A model generated the notes under the pieces. That model did no database searches, was not told the origin of the DNA, and saw nothing but the letters and a program-made list of their open reading frames with translations. From contig NZ_FOZG01000003.1 in the NCBI RefSeq assembly GCF_900113315.1, forward strand, positions 186,001 to 250,000: a stretch of 64,000 nt of DNA, in the 5' to 3' direction. A program made the position numbers and the translations under genes. How positions within the stretch are numbered: position 1 is the stretch's first letter; each line of letters starts with the position of its first letter. Below are positions 27,747 to 36,485 of the stretch, one piece after another. Origin of the DNA: Sphingomonas jatrophae. Lineage in GTDB: Bacteria > Pseudomonadota > Alphaproteobacteria > Sphingomonadales > Sphingomonadaceae.

Positions 27747-28940
27747 GTGACCATTCATCAGCCGATCCTCGACCATGCCGCCGCCGCACCCATGCTGCGC
27801 AACATCGAGGCGTGGTGCGCGGTCAACAGCGGGTCGCGCAACCTGGCCGGGCTGGCGCGGATGGCCGATCTGCTGGCGAATGCCTTTGCCGTGCTGCCGG
27901 GCAAGCTGGCGCTGGTCGAGGGCGTGCCGGTCGAGGTGATGGATGCGGCCGGCAGCGTCGAGGCGGTGCAGCATGGCCGCAGCATGCACCTGCGCGTGCG
28001 GCCGGACGCGCCCGTGCAGCTGCTGCTGACCGGGCATATGGATACGGTGTTCGCGCCCGGTGACGATTTCGACAGGCTCGACTGGCGTGCGCCCGGCGTG
28101 CTCGGTGGGCCGGGCGTCGCCGACATGAAGGGCGGGCTGGCGGTGATGCTGGCGGCGCTGCACGCGCTGGAGGCGAGCCCGCTTGCCGGCCGCATCGGCT
28201 ATGAGGTGGTGGTGAATGCGGACGAGGAGGTCGGCTCGCCCGCCTCCGCACCGCTGATCGCGGCGGCGGCACGCGGCAAGCGTGCGGCCTTGACCTATGA
28301 GCCGGCGATGACGCCCGAGGGCATGCTGGCGGGCGCGCGGCCGGGCAGCGGCAATTTCTCTTTCCGCATCACCGGCCGTGCCGCGCATGCCGGCCGCAAT
28401 CCCGAGGATGGACGCAACGCGCTTGTCGCCGCCGCCGATCTGGCCTTGCGCCTGCATGAGGCGCGCGACGCCGGCCTGTCGGTCAACCCGGCGCGGATCG
28501 ACGGCGGCGGGCCGAACAATGTCGTGCCGGCGCACGCGGTGCTGCGCGTCAACCTGCGGCCGAAAAGTCTGGACGACCTCGCCCGCGCCGAAGCCCTGAT
28601 CGCGCGCGAGACGGCGGCGGTGGGGGCGCGGCACGACGTGACGATCGCCGCCCATGGCGGCTTCGGCCGGCCACCCAAGGCCCTCGATCCTGCAGCGGAA
28701 CGGCTGTTCGAACTGGTGCGCGACTGTGGTGCTGCGCTCGGCCAGCAGATCGGCTGGGCGCCGAGCGGCGGCGTGTGCGACGGCAACAATATCGCGGCGG
28801 CGGGCATTCCGGTGGTCGACACGATGGGCGTGCGCGGCGGCGCGATCCACAGCCATGACGAATATCTGATCGTCGAATCGCTCGCCGAACGGGCGATGCT
28901 CTCCACCCTCGTCCTCCTCCGTCTGGCCGAGGGCGCATGA
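27747..28940 (+). CDS. M20-family hydrolase linked to arginine succinyltransferase genes
   Basis: This 397-residue cytosolic dinuclear zinc hydrolase has an intact M20 metal site: His97 and Asp99 in TGHMDTVF, bridging Asp126 in GPGVADMKGG, Glu160/Glu161 in NADEEVGS, and a C-terminal histidine in HSHDEY. It resembles carboxypeptidase G2 and acetylornithine/succinyl-diaminopimelate deacylases. The start is a GTG at 27747. Its stop overlaps the astA start (ATGA), so it belongs to the arginine catabolic operon. Because the usual AstE (succinylglutamate desuccinylase) is absent here, this enzyme could remove a succinyl group in that pathway. That is an inference from context. Confidence 0.87.
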   Translation: MTIHQPILDHAAAAPMLRNIEAWCAVNSGSRNLAGLARMADLLANAFAVLPGKLALVEGVPVEVMDAAGSVEAVQHGRSMHLRVRPDAPVQLLLTGHMDTVFAPGDDFDRLDWRAPGVLGGPGVADMKGGLAVMLAALHALEASPLAGRIGYEVVVNADEEVGSPASAPLIAAAARGKRAALTYEPAMTPEGMLAGARPGSGNFSFRITGRAAHAGRNPEDGRNALVAAADLALRLHEARDAGLSVNPARIDGGGPNNVVPAHAVLRVNLRPKSLDDLARAEALIARETAAVGARHDVTIAAHGGFGRPPKALDPAAERLFELVRDCGAALGQQIGWAPSGGVCDGNNIAAAGIPVVDTMGVRGGAIHSHDEYLIVESLAERAMLSTLVLLRLAEGA

Positions 28941-29947
28941 GCTTCGTCGTCCGCCCATCGCGCGCCTCCGATCTCGACGCGCTTTATGAAATGGCGAAGC
29001 TGACCGGCGGCGGCTTCACCAACCTGCCGCCCGACCGGCGCGCGCTGCGCAACCGGCTGAAGGCATCGGAAGAGGCGTTCGGCAAGAGCGCGGACGTGCC
29101 GGGCCCCGACATCTACCTACTCATCCTCGAAAATCTGGAGACGGGCCGCATCGCCGGCACCGCGCAGATCTTCGCGCAGGTGGGGCAGGTCTTTCCCTTC
29201 TATTCCTACCGCCTTGGCACGCTGACCCAGCATTCGCGCGAGCTGGAGCGCACCTTCCGGGCGGAGATGCTGACGCTGACCACCGATTACGAGGGCGCGA
29301 GCGAGGTGGGCGGGCTGTTCCTCCACCCGCGCGAGCGGGCGGGCGGGCTCGGGCTGCTGCTCGCGCGATCACGCTATCTGTTCATCCGCCAGCACCGCGC
29401 CCGCTTTGCCGAGCGGGTCATTGCGGAGCTGCGCGGCGTGATCGACGAGGCGGGCGGATCGCCCTTCTGGGACGGCCTTGCCGGCAAGTTCTTCGGCATG
29501 GGCTTCCAGGAGGCGGACGAGTTCAATGCGGTGAACGGCCACCAGTTCATCGCCGACCTGATGCCCAAACACCCCATCTACATCGCGATGCTGCCCGAGG
29601 CGGCGCGCCACGTCATCGGCCTGCCCCACCCGAGCGGCCGTGCGGCGATGAAGATGCTGGAGGCGGAGGGTTTCCGCCACGAGGGCTATGTCGACATCTT
29701 CGACGGCGGGCCGACCATGGCGGCGCGCACCGACACGATCCGATCGATCGCGGGCGCCACGATCGCGCCCGTCGCGCGGGTGGGCGGCGAAGCGGGTCGG
29801 CGCGCACTGGTGGCGACGGGGCGGCTGACCGGTTTCCGCTGCGCCTTTGCCGACCTGTCCGGCGGCGACGTGCTGGAGATCGATGCCGCGGGTGCCGCAG
29901 CGCTCGGCGTGCGCGAGGGGGATGAGGTGCTGCATGTCGAGCGGTGA
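28937..29947 (+). CDS. astA: Arginine N-succinyltransferase
   Basis: AstA transfers succinate from succinyl-CoA to the alpha-amino group of arginine, the first step of the AST pathway for using arginine as a nitrogen source. The 336-residue length is normal. Family stretches include VRPSRASDLDALYEMAKLTG, GGFTNLPPD, LFLHPRERAGGLGLLLARSRY and FFGMGFQEADEFNAVNG, with PKHPIYI later. The ATG overlaps the stop of the M20 hydrolase gene, and astB follows after 10 bases, so these three genes are one operon. Confidence 0.95.
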   Translation: MSFVVRPSRASDLDALYEMAKLTGGGFTNLPPDRRALRNRLKASEEAFGKSADVPGPDIYLLILENLETGRIAGTAQIFAQVGQVFPFYSYRLGTLTQHSRELERTFRAEMLTLTTDYEGASEVGGLFLHPRERAGGLGLLLARSRYLFIRQHRARFAERVIAELRGVIDEAGGSPFWDGLAGKFFGMGFQEADEFNAVNGHQFIADLMPKHPIYIAMLPEAARHVIGLPHPSGRAAMKMLEAEGFRHEGYVDIFDGGPTMAARTDTIRSIAGATIAPVARVGGEAGRRALVATGRLTGFRCAFADLSGGDVLEIDAAGAAALGVREGDEVLHVER

Positions 29948-29957
29948 GGGCGTGGCG

Positions 29958-31205
29958 ATGATCCGCGAGATCAATTTCGACGGCATCGTCGGCCCGACGC
30001 ACAATCTTGCGGGGCTGAGCCTCGGCAATCTTGCCGCCACGCGCAACGCCGGTGCCGTCTCCCGGCCGCGCGCGGCGGCGCTGGAGGGCGTGGCGAAGAT
30101 GCGCGCCAACCTCGCCCTCGGGCTGGTTCAAGGCGTGTTCATGCCGCAGGCGCGGCCCGCGCTCGGCTGGCTGGCGCAACTGGCGACGACGCCTGAGGAG
30201 GCCTCCCCCGCTTTGCTCGCCAATGCGATGTCGGCATCGGCGATGTGGGCGGCCAATGCGGCGACCGTCTCGCCCGCGGCCGACACGGCCGATGGCCGCT
30301 GCCACCTGACCGTCGCCAACCTCGCCACCATGCCGCATCGCAGCCATGAGTGGACGGGCACGCTGGCGCAGCTGCGCCTCGCCTTCGCGCGCTCGGCCTT
30401 CGCGGTGCACGAGCCGGTGCCGCCGCCCTTCGGCGATGAGGGCGCGGCCAACCACATGCGGCTGGCAGCGGCGCATGATGCGCCGGGGATCGAGCTGTTC
30501 GTCTATGGCCAGCGCGGCGGCCCCTACCCGACCCGCCAGCATGTCGAGGCGAGCCGGGCCGTCGCCAGGCGACACCGCCTCGATCCCGCGCGGACGCTGT
30601 TCGTCGAGCAGGCGGAGGCGGCGATCGCGGCAGGCGCCTTCCACAACGATGTCGTCGCGGTGGCGGACGGGCTGACGCTGTTCGCGCACGAGCAGGCCTT
30701 TGCGGATCGCGACATGCTGCATGATCGCCTGCGCGCGCTGCTGCCGGAGGTACGCATCGTCGAGGTGCCTGCGAACCGCGTCAGCCTGGGCGATGCGATC
30801 TCCACCTATCTGTTCAACGCGCAACTGGTGACGCTGCCGCAGGGCGGGCAGGCGCTGATCGTGCCCGCCGAGGCGCGCGAAAATGCGGCGGTGTGGACCT
30901 GGCTTGAGGAGATGCTGGCAGGCAACGGCCCCATTCGCCGGATCGAGGTGGTGGACGTGCGCGGATCGATGGCCAATGGCGGCGGCCCCGCCTGCCTGCG
31001 CCTGCGCGTCGCGTGCGATCCGGCGACGGTGGATCCCCGCTTCCTCGTCGATGACGCGATCCTCGACGGGATCGAACAGGTCATCGCCGCGACGTGGCCG
31101 GAGGAGATCGGGCCGGACGATCTGGGTCGCCCTACCCTGTGGGCAAGCGCCGCTGCGGCGCGACGTGCACTGCTGGAAAGGCTCGATCTGGCGCCGCTGA
31201 TCTAG
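29958..31205 (+). CDS. astB: N-succinylarginine dihydrolase
   Basis: AstB releases two ammonia and CO2 from succinylarginine, giving succinylornithine. The 415-residue protein starts MIREINFDGIVGPTHNLAGLS, like known AstB. It has the conserved MPQARP, HEWTG and HNDVVAVAD motifs and the catalytic cysteine near GGGPACLRLRV. The ATG at 29958 has GAGGG 7 bases upstream. An in-frame ATG at 29934 inside astA would add 8 residues and was not preferred. No astC, astD or astE follows. The next gene is a PilZ protein on the other strand. Confidence 0.95.
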   Translation: MIREINFDGIVGPTHNLAGLSLGNLAATRNAGAVSRPRAAALEGVAKMRANLALGLVQGVFMPQARPALGWLAQLATTPEEASPALLANAMSASAMWAANAATVSPAADTADGRCHLTVANLATMPHRSHEWTGTLAQLRLAFARSAFAVHEPVPPPFGDEGAANHMRLAAAHDAPGIELFVYGQRGGPYPTRQHVEASRAVARRHRLDPARTLFVEQAEAAIAAGAFHNDVVAVADGLTLFAHEQAFADRDMLHDRLRALLPEVRIVEVPANRVSLGDAISTYLFNAQLVTLPQGGQALIVPAEARENAAVWTWLEEMLAGNGPIRRIEVVDVRGSMANGGGPACLRLRVACDPATVDPRFLVDDAILDGIEQVIAATWPEEIGPDDLGRPTLWASAAAARRALLERLDLAPLI

Positions 31206-31224
31206 CCGCGCTGCGGCGGTTGGC

Positions 31225-31530
31225 TCAGCGGCGCGCCTGAGCCACGATCGAGTCGAGCACGGCCGGATGAAGCGGCTGCGAGAAGGCGCAGCCGATGCGA
31301 TAGTTGCGGAACCAGCGCACCTGCGCTTCAAGCGGGGCCAGCGGACCGAATTGCAGCCAGACGATCTGGCCGGGCCGGATGATGTGGACGGTATCCACCT
31401 GGAAGCCATGGGTGGACAGATCGTGCACCTCGACCTCGATGGGCTTGGCGCCGCTCTGCCGCAGGCGCGCGACCAGCGTCACCGGCTGGCGCTCGGCGCT
31501 CCGCTCAACAATGGTCTCCGGCTCACTCAT
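31225..31530 (-). CDS. PilZ-domain protein (probable c-di-GMP binder)
   Basis: The 101-residue single-domain protein has both c-di-GMP binding elements of PilZ: RxxxR in ERSAERQPV near the N-terminus and D-x-S-x-x-G in DLSTHGF. Beta strands such as QIVWLQFGPLAPLEAQVRWF complete the barrel. It probably binds cyclic di-GMP and acts on an unknown partner. The start is the ATG at 31530 (MSEPETIVERS). It is convergent with astB (19-base gap). Confidence 0.85.
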   Translation of the reverse strand: MSEPETIVERSAERQPVTLVARLRQSGAKPIEVEVHDLSTHGFQVDTVHIIRPGQIVWLQFGPLAPLEAQVRWFRNYRIGCAFSQPLHPAVLDSIVAQARR

Positions 31531-31629
31531 GCCCACTCTCCCGAGCGGCAATCTTATCGCCTGCGCGGGGTAGCGGAAGCGTTAACGTGTCGCTTTCCCT
31601 GGCATTTTCCTGCCCGGCCACCCGGCCGG

Positions 31630-31803
31630 TCACCCCGTGCGCGCGCGGCGGACCAGCGTGCGCGGCAAAGCGCGCCAGCTGACCCCGTCGGCCTTCATCA
31701 TCGGCCAGCTGCAATCGGCGCAGCGGCTGAGCTGAAAGCCTTCGCGGTGGCGACCATAAGCGGCGAGCGGCCAGTGTCGGCCGAGGAGGCAGGACAGTGT
31801 CAT
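31630..31803 (-). CDS. Small cysteine-containing protein, possible zinc ribbon
   Basis: From the ATG at 31803 this gives 57 residues with a single Cys in SCLLGRH, a histidine in YGRH, and a CADC pair (CxxC) about 20 residues later, followed by a basic tail. The spacing suggests a half zinc ribbon using His and Cys ligands. Similar short CLLGRH...CxxC proteins occur in sphingomonads from memory, but no function is known. Coding status rests on this motif arrangement and is moderate. Confidence 0.45.
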   Translation of the reverse strand: MTLSCLLGRHWPLAAYGRHREGFQLSRCADCSWPMMKADGVSWRALPRTLVRRARTG

Positions 31804-31896
31804 GACCCGCACAATCGGACGAACGGCGGCTTGGTTCCCACCATCCGCGGCGGGCCTGCGGGATGCCGCGACGGGCATCCCGCAGGCCTGGTCCGG

Positions 31897-34857
31897 TCAG
31901 GGCCGGGCGGCGCCGGACCCCGCATCGAGGTGATCCCAGTTCAGGATCGTGTTGAAGCCGAGCATGTAGCTGCCCTGCGTCTGCCAGCGCCAGAAGGGCC
32001 GCAGCGCGAACAGCACCATGTGGCCGCGGCCGCTGGGCACGTCGACGACCAGCGGCTTGTTGGTCAGCGCCTCGCCCCCGCTCAGCATGCCGCTGAGGAG
32101 AATGTCGCTCGACTTGGCGGGGAAGTTCATCACCACACGCGGGAACTGCGTCGGCTCAGCCCCGCTTGAGCGCGAGGCGGGTGCCGCGGATCCGAAGGGG
32201 CTCGGATCGACGGCGGCATTGGCATTCGCCCCGCCCTTCGGCCCGGTCGAATCGGGCCAGGGCGAGATCGGCACGGGCGTGACGTTCGGCGTCACGTTCT
32301 GCGCCAGCCGCACGCCCGGGCCATTGGGATCGAAATAGCCCATGCCCGAGCCGCGGCTGATGTTGAGCACCGGCGACTGCGAGAAGTAGATCGGCAGCTG
32401 CTTGCCTTCATAGCCGTAGACGATCGGGCTGGTCGTATCGGCAATCAGCCCGCGCATGATCGAGCCCTTGTTGTAGAGCTCCGCCGGCCGTGTGACGGAG
32501 ACGCCCTGCGTCAGCCCGAAATCGGACAGCATCTCGACCGTCGATCCGTCGGCGATCAGCGTGCCGCCATCCTCGACGAAGCGGCGCAGCGCATCGAGCC
32601 CCGCCCCGCCCACGCCGCCGCGAATATCGTCGGCGGAGTCGAGCGCGCCGAGGTTCGGCGTCATCGCGGTCTTCTTGTAGGGGATCGGATCCTTGCCGTT
32701 CATCGCCACACCGACGAACTGGTCCTTCGCCGTGTTGGCGACGGTCGGATAGATCAGCACGTCATACTTGCCGCGCAGATTGCCCGCCTTCTTCAGCGTG
32801 ATGTCGGCGAAGTAATCATATGGGATGCCGTAGGTGTCGAGCGCGGCGCGCCACCAGCCCTCGTCCTGCGTGCGCAGCCAGGAGTGGATGTAGCCGATGC
32901 GCGGCACGTTGAGCGCGTGGGTGGCGACCTGCGGCAGCGATGCCATCGCCTCGCCCTGCACGCCCAGCGCCTCGGCGGCACGCGACACCGCCGCACGGTC
33001 AGCCGCCGGGATGATGAAGCTGCCCGCGGCATAGCGCTTGCCGCCCGCCTCGAACGGCGTCTCCGCCGCCAGCATGCGCGTGCCCTTCATCCGGAAGCGC
33101 AGTGCCATCAGCGCATTGTCGCCGGTATGGTTGAACACGACGACGGGGCCGCTCCCGCTGATCCCGCCGGGCGCACGCGCCTCGGCCGTCAGCGGCGTCA
33201 GCGCCTGGTTGAAGACGGCCTGATCCTTGATCGTCTTCAGCTCGACATTGTGCATATACTGCATCGTCCAGCCGGTATCGTCATAGGGCCGGGGATTGCT
33301 GGCGGGATAGTTCTGCACGCTCAGATACATGTCGAGCAGCGTGCGATAGGGCTGGTCGGCACGGATGACGTAATCGCCCGCCGCCACTTCGACGCCGCCG
33401 GCGGTGAAGCCCTGCGCGGCGGTGCCGATCTCGACGCCCTGCTGGCGCAGCATGTTGACCATGTCGGCGACGTTGCCCGGCGCATGCTGGCGCGCGGGAA
33501 TGACATAGGCGTTGACCGGGCCGGTGCGGCCGATCTCGATCGCGTTGCGGTTCTTCGCCCAGTAATTCTCCAGATAGGTCGCGCGGTCGCTCGCAACCTT
33601 GTGCAGCGCGAACAGAAGCGCCGACTGCTGGATGTTGGTGTTCTGCCGCGGTGCCCAGTCAACCGACGGCAGCGGCGGGTTCGGGCGGAACCACTCCTTG
33701 CTGGTGGTCGTCGGCGGCATCTTGAGGCCCTTCTGGATGTCGGGGCCGTAGCTCTGCACTTCGTAGAAGCGGCCGAAGCTGTTGTGCGTGTGCGCGATCC
33801 AGAACAGATAATTGGGCACCCAGCCGTCGTAGAAGCCGTAGGTCCACACGCCCGGCACGCCGCGCTTGGTCATCTCCATGACCTCGGTTTCGGCGAGCAG
33901 CCACCATTCGTTCGACTGAATGGGATCGAGCGAGTTGTTGTAGGGGCCCGTGCCGGTCGACGTATAGAGATAGGCGACCGATTCATGCAGGTCGTGCAGC
34001 ACCGTCGGGTGCCAGTCGAGCACGCCCCTGGTGATGTTCTGCGTAAGCTTCAGATACTGGCCGAGGCCGTCGCGATTATTGTCGTGGGCGACATACTTAC
34101 CCCAGTAGACGAGCGGCGGCTTGGGCTTGCCCGTCTTCTTGCCGTAATAGTAGGTGTCGACCATCTTCTCGCGCCCGTCCACCTCGATGACGGGGGTGAT
34201 GAAGGTGATCATGTTGTCGCGGATGTTCTTGATGAACGGCGTTTCTTCCACCGCCATGCGGTAGGCCAGCTCAATCAGCATCTCGGGCCCACCCGTCTCG
34301 GGCGAGTGGATGCCGCTCGTCACCCAGTAGATCGGCTTGGCCGTCTTGATGATCTCGGCGGCCTGTTGCGCGTTCGTGCGCCGCGGATCGGCGAGTGCCG
34401 CCAGCTGCGCCTTATACTGGTCGAGATTGGCCAAAGTCGCCTCGTCCGCGATGGCGATGACGACCTGCTCGCGCCCCTCCTCAGTGGTGCCGAGCGTCAT
34501 GTACTTCACGCGCTTGGAGGTGCGCGCCAGCTCCTGGTAATAGCGGTTGATGTCCTTGGCGTAGGTCAGCTCGCTCGGCGTGCCGGGAATGCGGCCGAAG
34601 AATTTGAGCGGCGACGGCACCGTGTCGGATGCCGGCATGTGATCGGTCAGTTCCGTCTGGAAGCGCCGATCGATCAGATGCTGCTGGATGAGCCGGCCAT
34701 ATTCGGCATCCTGCGGCTGGCTGAGCGTCGCGGTGCCCGACGGCATCGTTACGTTGGTCAGCGGTGCCGCCGCCGGGGCCTGCTGCGCCTGTACCGGCAG
34801 CGCGGTCAGGACGGTCGCGGCGAGCGCCGCGGCCGACACGGAAATACGAACGCCCAT
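31897..34857 (-). CDS. Large secreted M14-family zinc carboxypeptidase-like protein
   Basis: The 986-residue product has a signal peptide (about 1-24, ending VQAQ). An M14-like catalytic domain follows, with His184 and Glu187 in SGIHSPETGG as the HxxE zinc pair and a later histidine in HDLHES. A long C-terminal part (about 500-986) contains a glutamine-amidotransferase-like or ThuA-like region (YDVLIYPTV, RRFVEDGGTLIADGS, HMVLFALRPFWR). It is probably exported and removes residues from peptides. It is the last gene of a minus-strand series behind an M20-like protein, two amidohydrolases and a TonB receptor. The gap to the upstream gene is 26 bases. Confidence 0.85.
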   Translation of the reverse strand: MGVRISVSAAALAATVLTALPVQAQQAPAAAPLTNVTMPSGTATLSQPQDAEYGRLIQQHLIDRRFQTELTDHMPASDTVPSPLKFFGRIPGTPSELTYAKDINRYYQELARTSKRVKYMTLGTTEEGREQVVIAIADEATLANLDQYKAQLAALADPRRTNAQQAAEIIKTAKPIYWVTSGIHSPETGGPEMLIELAYRMAVEETPFIKNIRDNMITFITPVIEVDGREKMVDTYYYGKKTGKPKPPLVYWGKYVAHDNNRDGLGQYLKLTQNITRGVLDWHPTVLHDLHESVAYLYTSTGTGPYNNSLDPIQSNEWWLLAETEVMEMTKRGVPGVWTYGFYDGWVPNYLFWIAHTHNSFGRFYEVQSYGPDIQKGLKMPPTTTSKEWFRPNPPLPSVDWAPRQNTNIQQSALLFALHKVASDRATYLENYWAKNRNAIEIGRTGPVNAYVIPARQHAPGNVADMVNMLRQQGVEIGTAAQGFTAGGVEVAAGDYVIRADQPYRTLLDMYLSVQNYPASNPRPYDDTGWTMQYMHNVELKTIKDQAVFNQALTPLTAEARAPGGISGSGPVVVFNHTGDNALMALRFRMKGTRMLAAETPFEAGGKRYAAGSFIIPAADRAAVSRAAEALGVQGEAMASLPQVATHALNVPRIGYIHSWLRTQDEGWWRAALDTYGIPYDYFADITLKKAGNLRGKYDVLIYPTVANTAKDQFVGVAMNGKDPIPYKKTAMTPNLGALDSADDIRGGVGGAGLDALRRFVEDGGTLIADGSTVEMLSDFGLTQGVSVTRPAELYNKGSIMRGLIADTTSPIVYGYEGKQLPIYFSQSPVLNISRGSGMGYFDPNGPGVRLAQNVTPNVTPVPISPWPDSTGPKGGANANAAVDPSPFGSAAPASRSSGAEPTQFPRVVMNFPAKSSDILLSGMLSGGEALTNKPLVVDVPSGRGHMVLFALRPFWRWQTQGSYMLGFNTILNWDHLDAGSGAARP

Positions 34858-34883
34858 ATTTACCCCTTTGTGAAAGACCGTCC

Positions 34884-36461
34884 CTATTTCGTCGCCGCCA
34901 GCGCGTAGAGCGTGTCGACGTAGAACTTCTCCATCGCCGACAGCCCGAACACCTTGGAGCCGGGCTTCGGATCGATCAGCAGATATTCGTTGGGCGCATG
35001 CGCATCGGCGCCGTGGCCGATCGCCAGCGTGACATCCGGAATGCCCAGCGTCTTGGTGAAGACATAGGACGGACGGCTGCCGCCCGAGCGCGGGCTGACA
35101 TCCACCGGCAGACCATATTTGTTGTAGGTGGCGAGCACCGCCTGGACGAGCGGCGCGGACACGCTGGTCTGCGACGGCGGATAGCCGCTGAGCTGGCGCA
35201 CCTCGATGTCGCTGAACCCCTTGGCGACGAGATGCGCCTTGATCAGCCGCAGCGACTCCTCGGGGGTCTGGTCGGGCACCAGCCGGCTGTCCAGCTTGGC
35301 AAAGGCGCGGTGCGGCAGGATCGTCTTCATCCCCGGCCCGTCATAGCCGCTCGACAGGCCGTCGATGTTGAGCGTGGTATCGAACAGATAGCGCGTCAGC
35401 GAGGCGCGCGCGTCCATCTTGTCGTACCAGTGATCGATCGCGAAGCTCTTGCGCGTATTCACCTCGCGCTTGGTCCAGCCGGGCAGCGTGCCGTTGAAGA
35501 GGCTCCGCTCCTCCGCATTGGGCTGGCGGATGCTGTCATAGTAACCGGGGACGAGGATGGTGTTGCCATCTGCGGTCGTCAGCGTGGCGAGCGCCTGCGC
35601 CAGCCGCCAGGCGGGTGCATCGGTGGTCGCCTTCCAGCTGGAGTGGATCTCCGCCTTCTGCGGGCCGCCGCCGGTGGCGCTGCCCTTCGCCTCCAGCTCG
35701 ATATAGAGGACGCCCTTGTTGCCGAGCTGCATGGCGACGGCGCCGTCGGCGGGCGACTGGCCGCCGCCCGGATAGATGGACCCCGCCGCCGTCTTCAGCC
35801 GGTCGGCATATTTGGCGATCAGCTCGGGGTAATGGATCGAGCCCAGTTCCTCCTCGCACTCGGCGAGGATCATCAGGTTGACGGGCAGCTTGCCACGCGT
35901 CGCGATGATCGCCTCGACGGCGTTGAGGAAGGCGCGCTCGGGGCCCTTGGTGTTGGTGGCACCGCGCGCCATCAGCACCTTGCCGAGCGGGTGATCGACC
36001 AGCGCGCCGTCGAACGGCTTCACCTGCCAGTCCTTCTCCTCGACCGGCTGGACGTCGAGCATCATGTAGACGGCGAGCGTCTTGGCCGCACCCGCATCAT
36101 AATAGCCCCAGACGCCGGGGTGGCCGGAGGTCGGCACCACCTCGGCCTCCTTGAAGCCGATCTTCTTCAGGTCGGCCGCGGCGAGCGCCGCCATCTCCTT
36201 GATGCCGATATTCTGCGCGCTGACCGAGGGCTGGCGAACCCAGCGCTGGAGATTGGCGACATCCTCCGCCTTGTGCGCGTCGATATAGGCGTAGATGTCC
36301 TTGTGATCGCCCTTGTAGGCGGGGATCGACGCCATGGAGAAGGCCGGCCCCTCCGCGATGCGGATGTCGGGCCGGGTGCCCGGGGGCGCGGCGAGCGCGG
36401 ACGTTGCCAGCATGGTTGCCGCGGCGAACAGCGGCATGGCGGAACGGACGAGCTTGCTCAC
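34884..36461 (-). CDS. Exported M20-family peptidase homologue with altered metal site
   Basis: The 525-residue protein has a signal peptide (about 1-25, ending SALAA) and the M20 fold layout: catalytic domain, dimerisation insert (about 240-400), C-terminal catalytic part. The metal site is changed. Where family members have GHxDVxP, this one has MMLDVQP (Met134 at the usual zinc histidine, Asp136 kept). Where they have GAxDxKG, this one has GATNTKGP (Asn170 at the bridging aspartate). The EEE of AECEEELGS (203-205) and the C-terminal HAPNEY histidine are kept. It may bind one metal, use a different chemistry or be inactive. It lies 24-26 bases from both neighbours in the peptidase operon. 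Confidence 0.85.
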   Translation of the reverse strand: MSKLVRSAMPLFAAATMLATSALAAPPGTRPDIRIAEGPAFSMASIPAYKGDHKDIYAYIDAHKAEDVANLQRWVRQPSVSAQNIGIKEMAALAAADLKKIGFKEAEVVPTSGHPGVWGYYDAGAAKTLAVYMMLDVQPVEEKDWQVKPFDGALVDHPLGKVLMARGATNTKGPERAFLNAVEAIIATRGKLPVNLMILAECEEELGSIHYPELIAKYADRLKTAAGSIYPGGGQSPADGAVAMQLGNKGVLYIELEAKGSATGGGPQKAEIHSSWKATTDAPAWRLAQALATLTTADGNTILVPGYYDSIRQPNAEERSLFNGTLPGWTKREVNTRKSFAIDHWYDKMDARASLTRYLFDTTLNIDGLSSGYDGPGMKTILPHRAFAKLDSRLVPDQTPEESLRLIKAHLVAKGFSDIEVRQLSGYPPSQTSVSAPLVQAVLATYNKYGLPVDVSPRSGGSRPSYVFTKTLGIPDVTLAIGHGADAHAPNEYLLIDPKPGSKVFGLSAMEKFYVDTLYALAATK

Positions 36462-36485
36462 GACCCCGGTATCTCCCTCGTTGGT

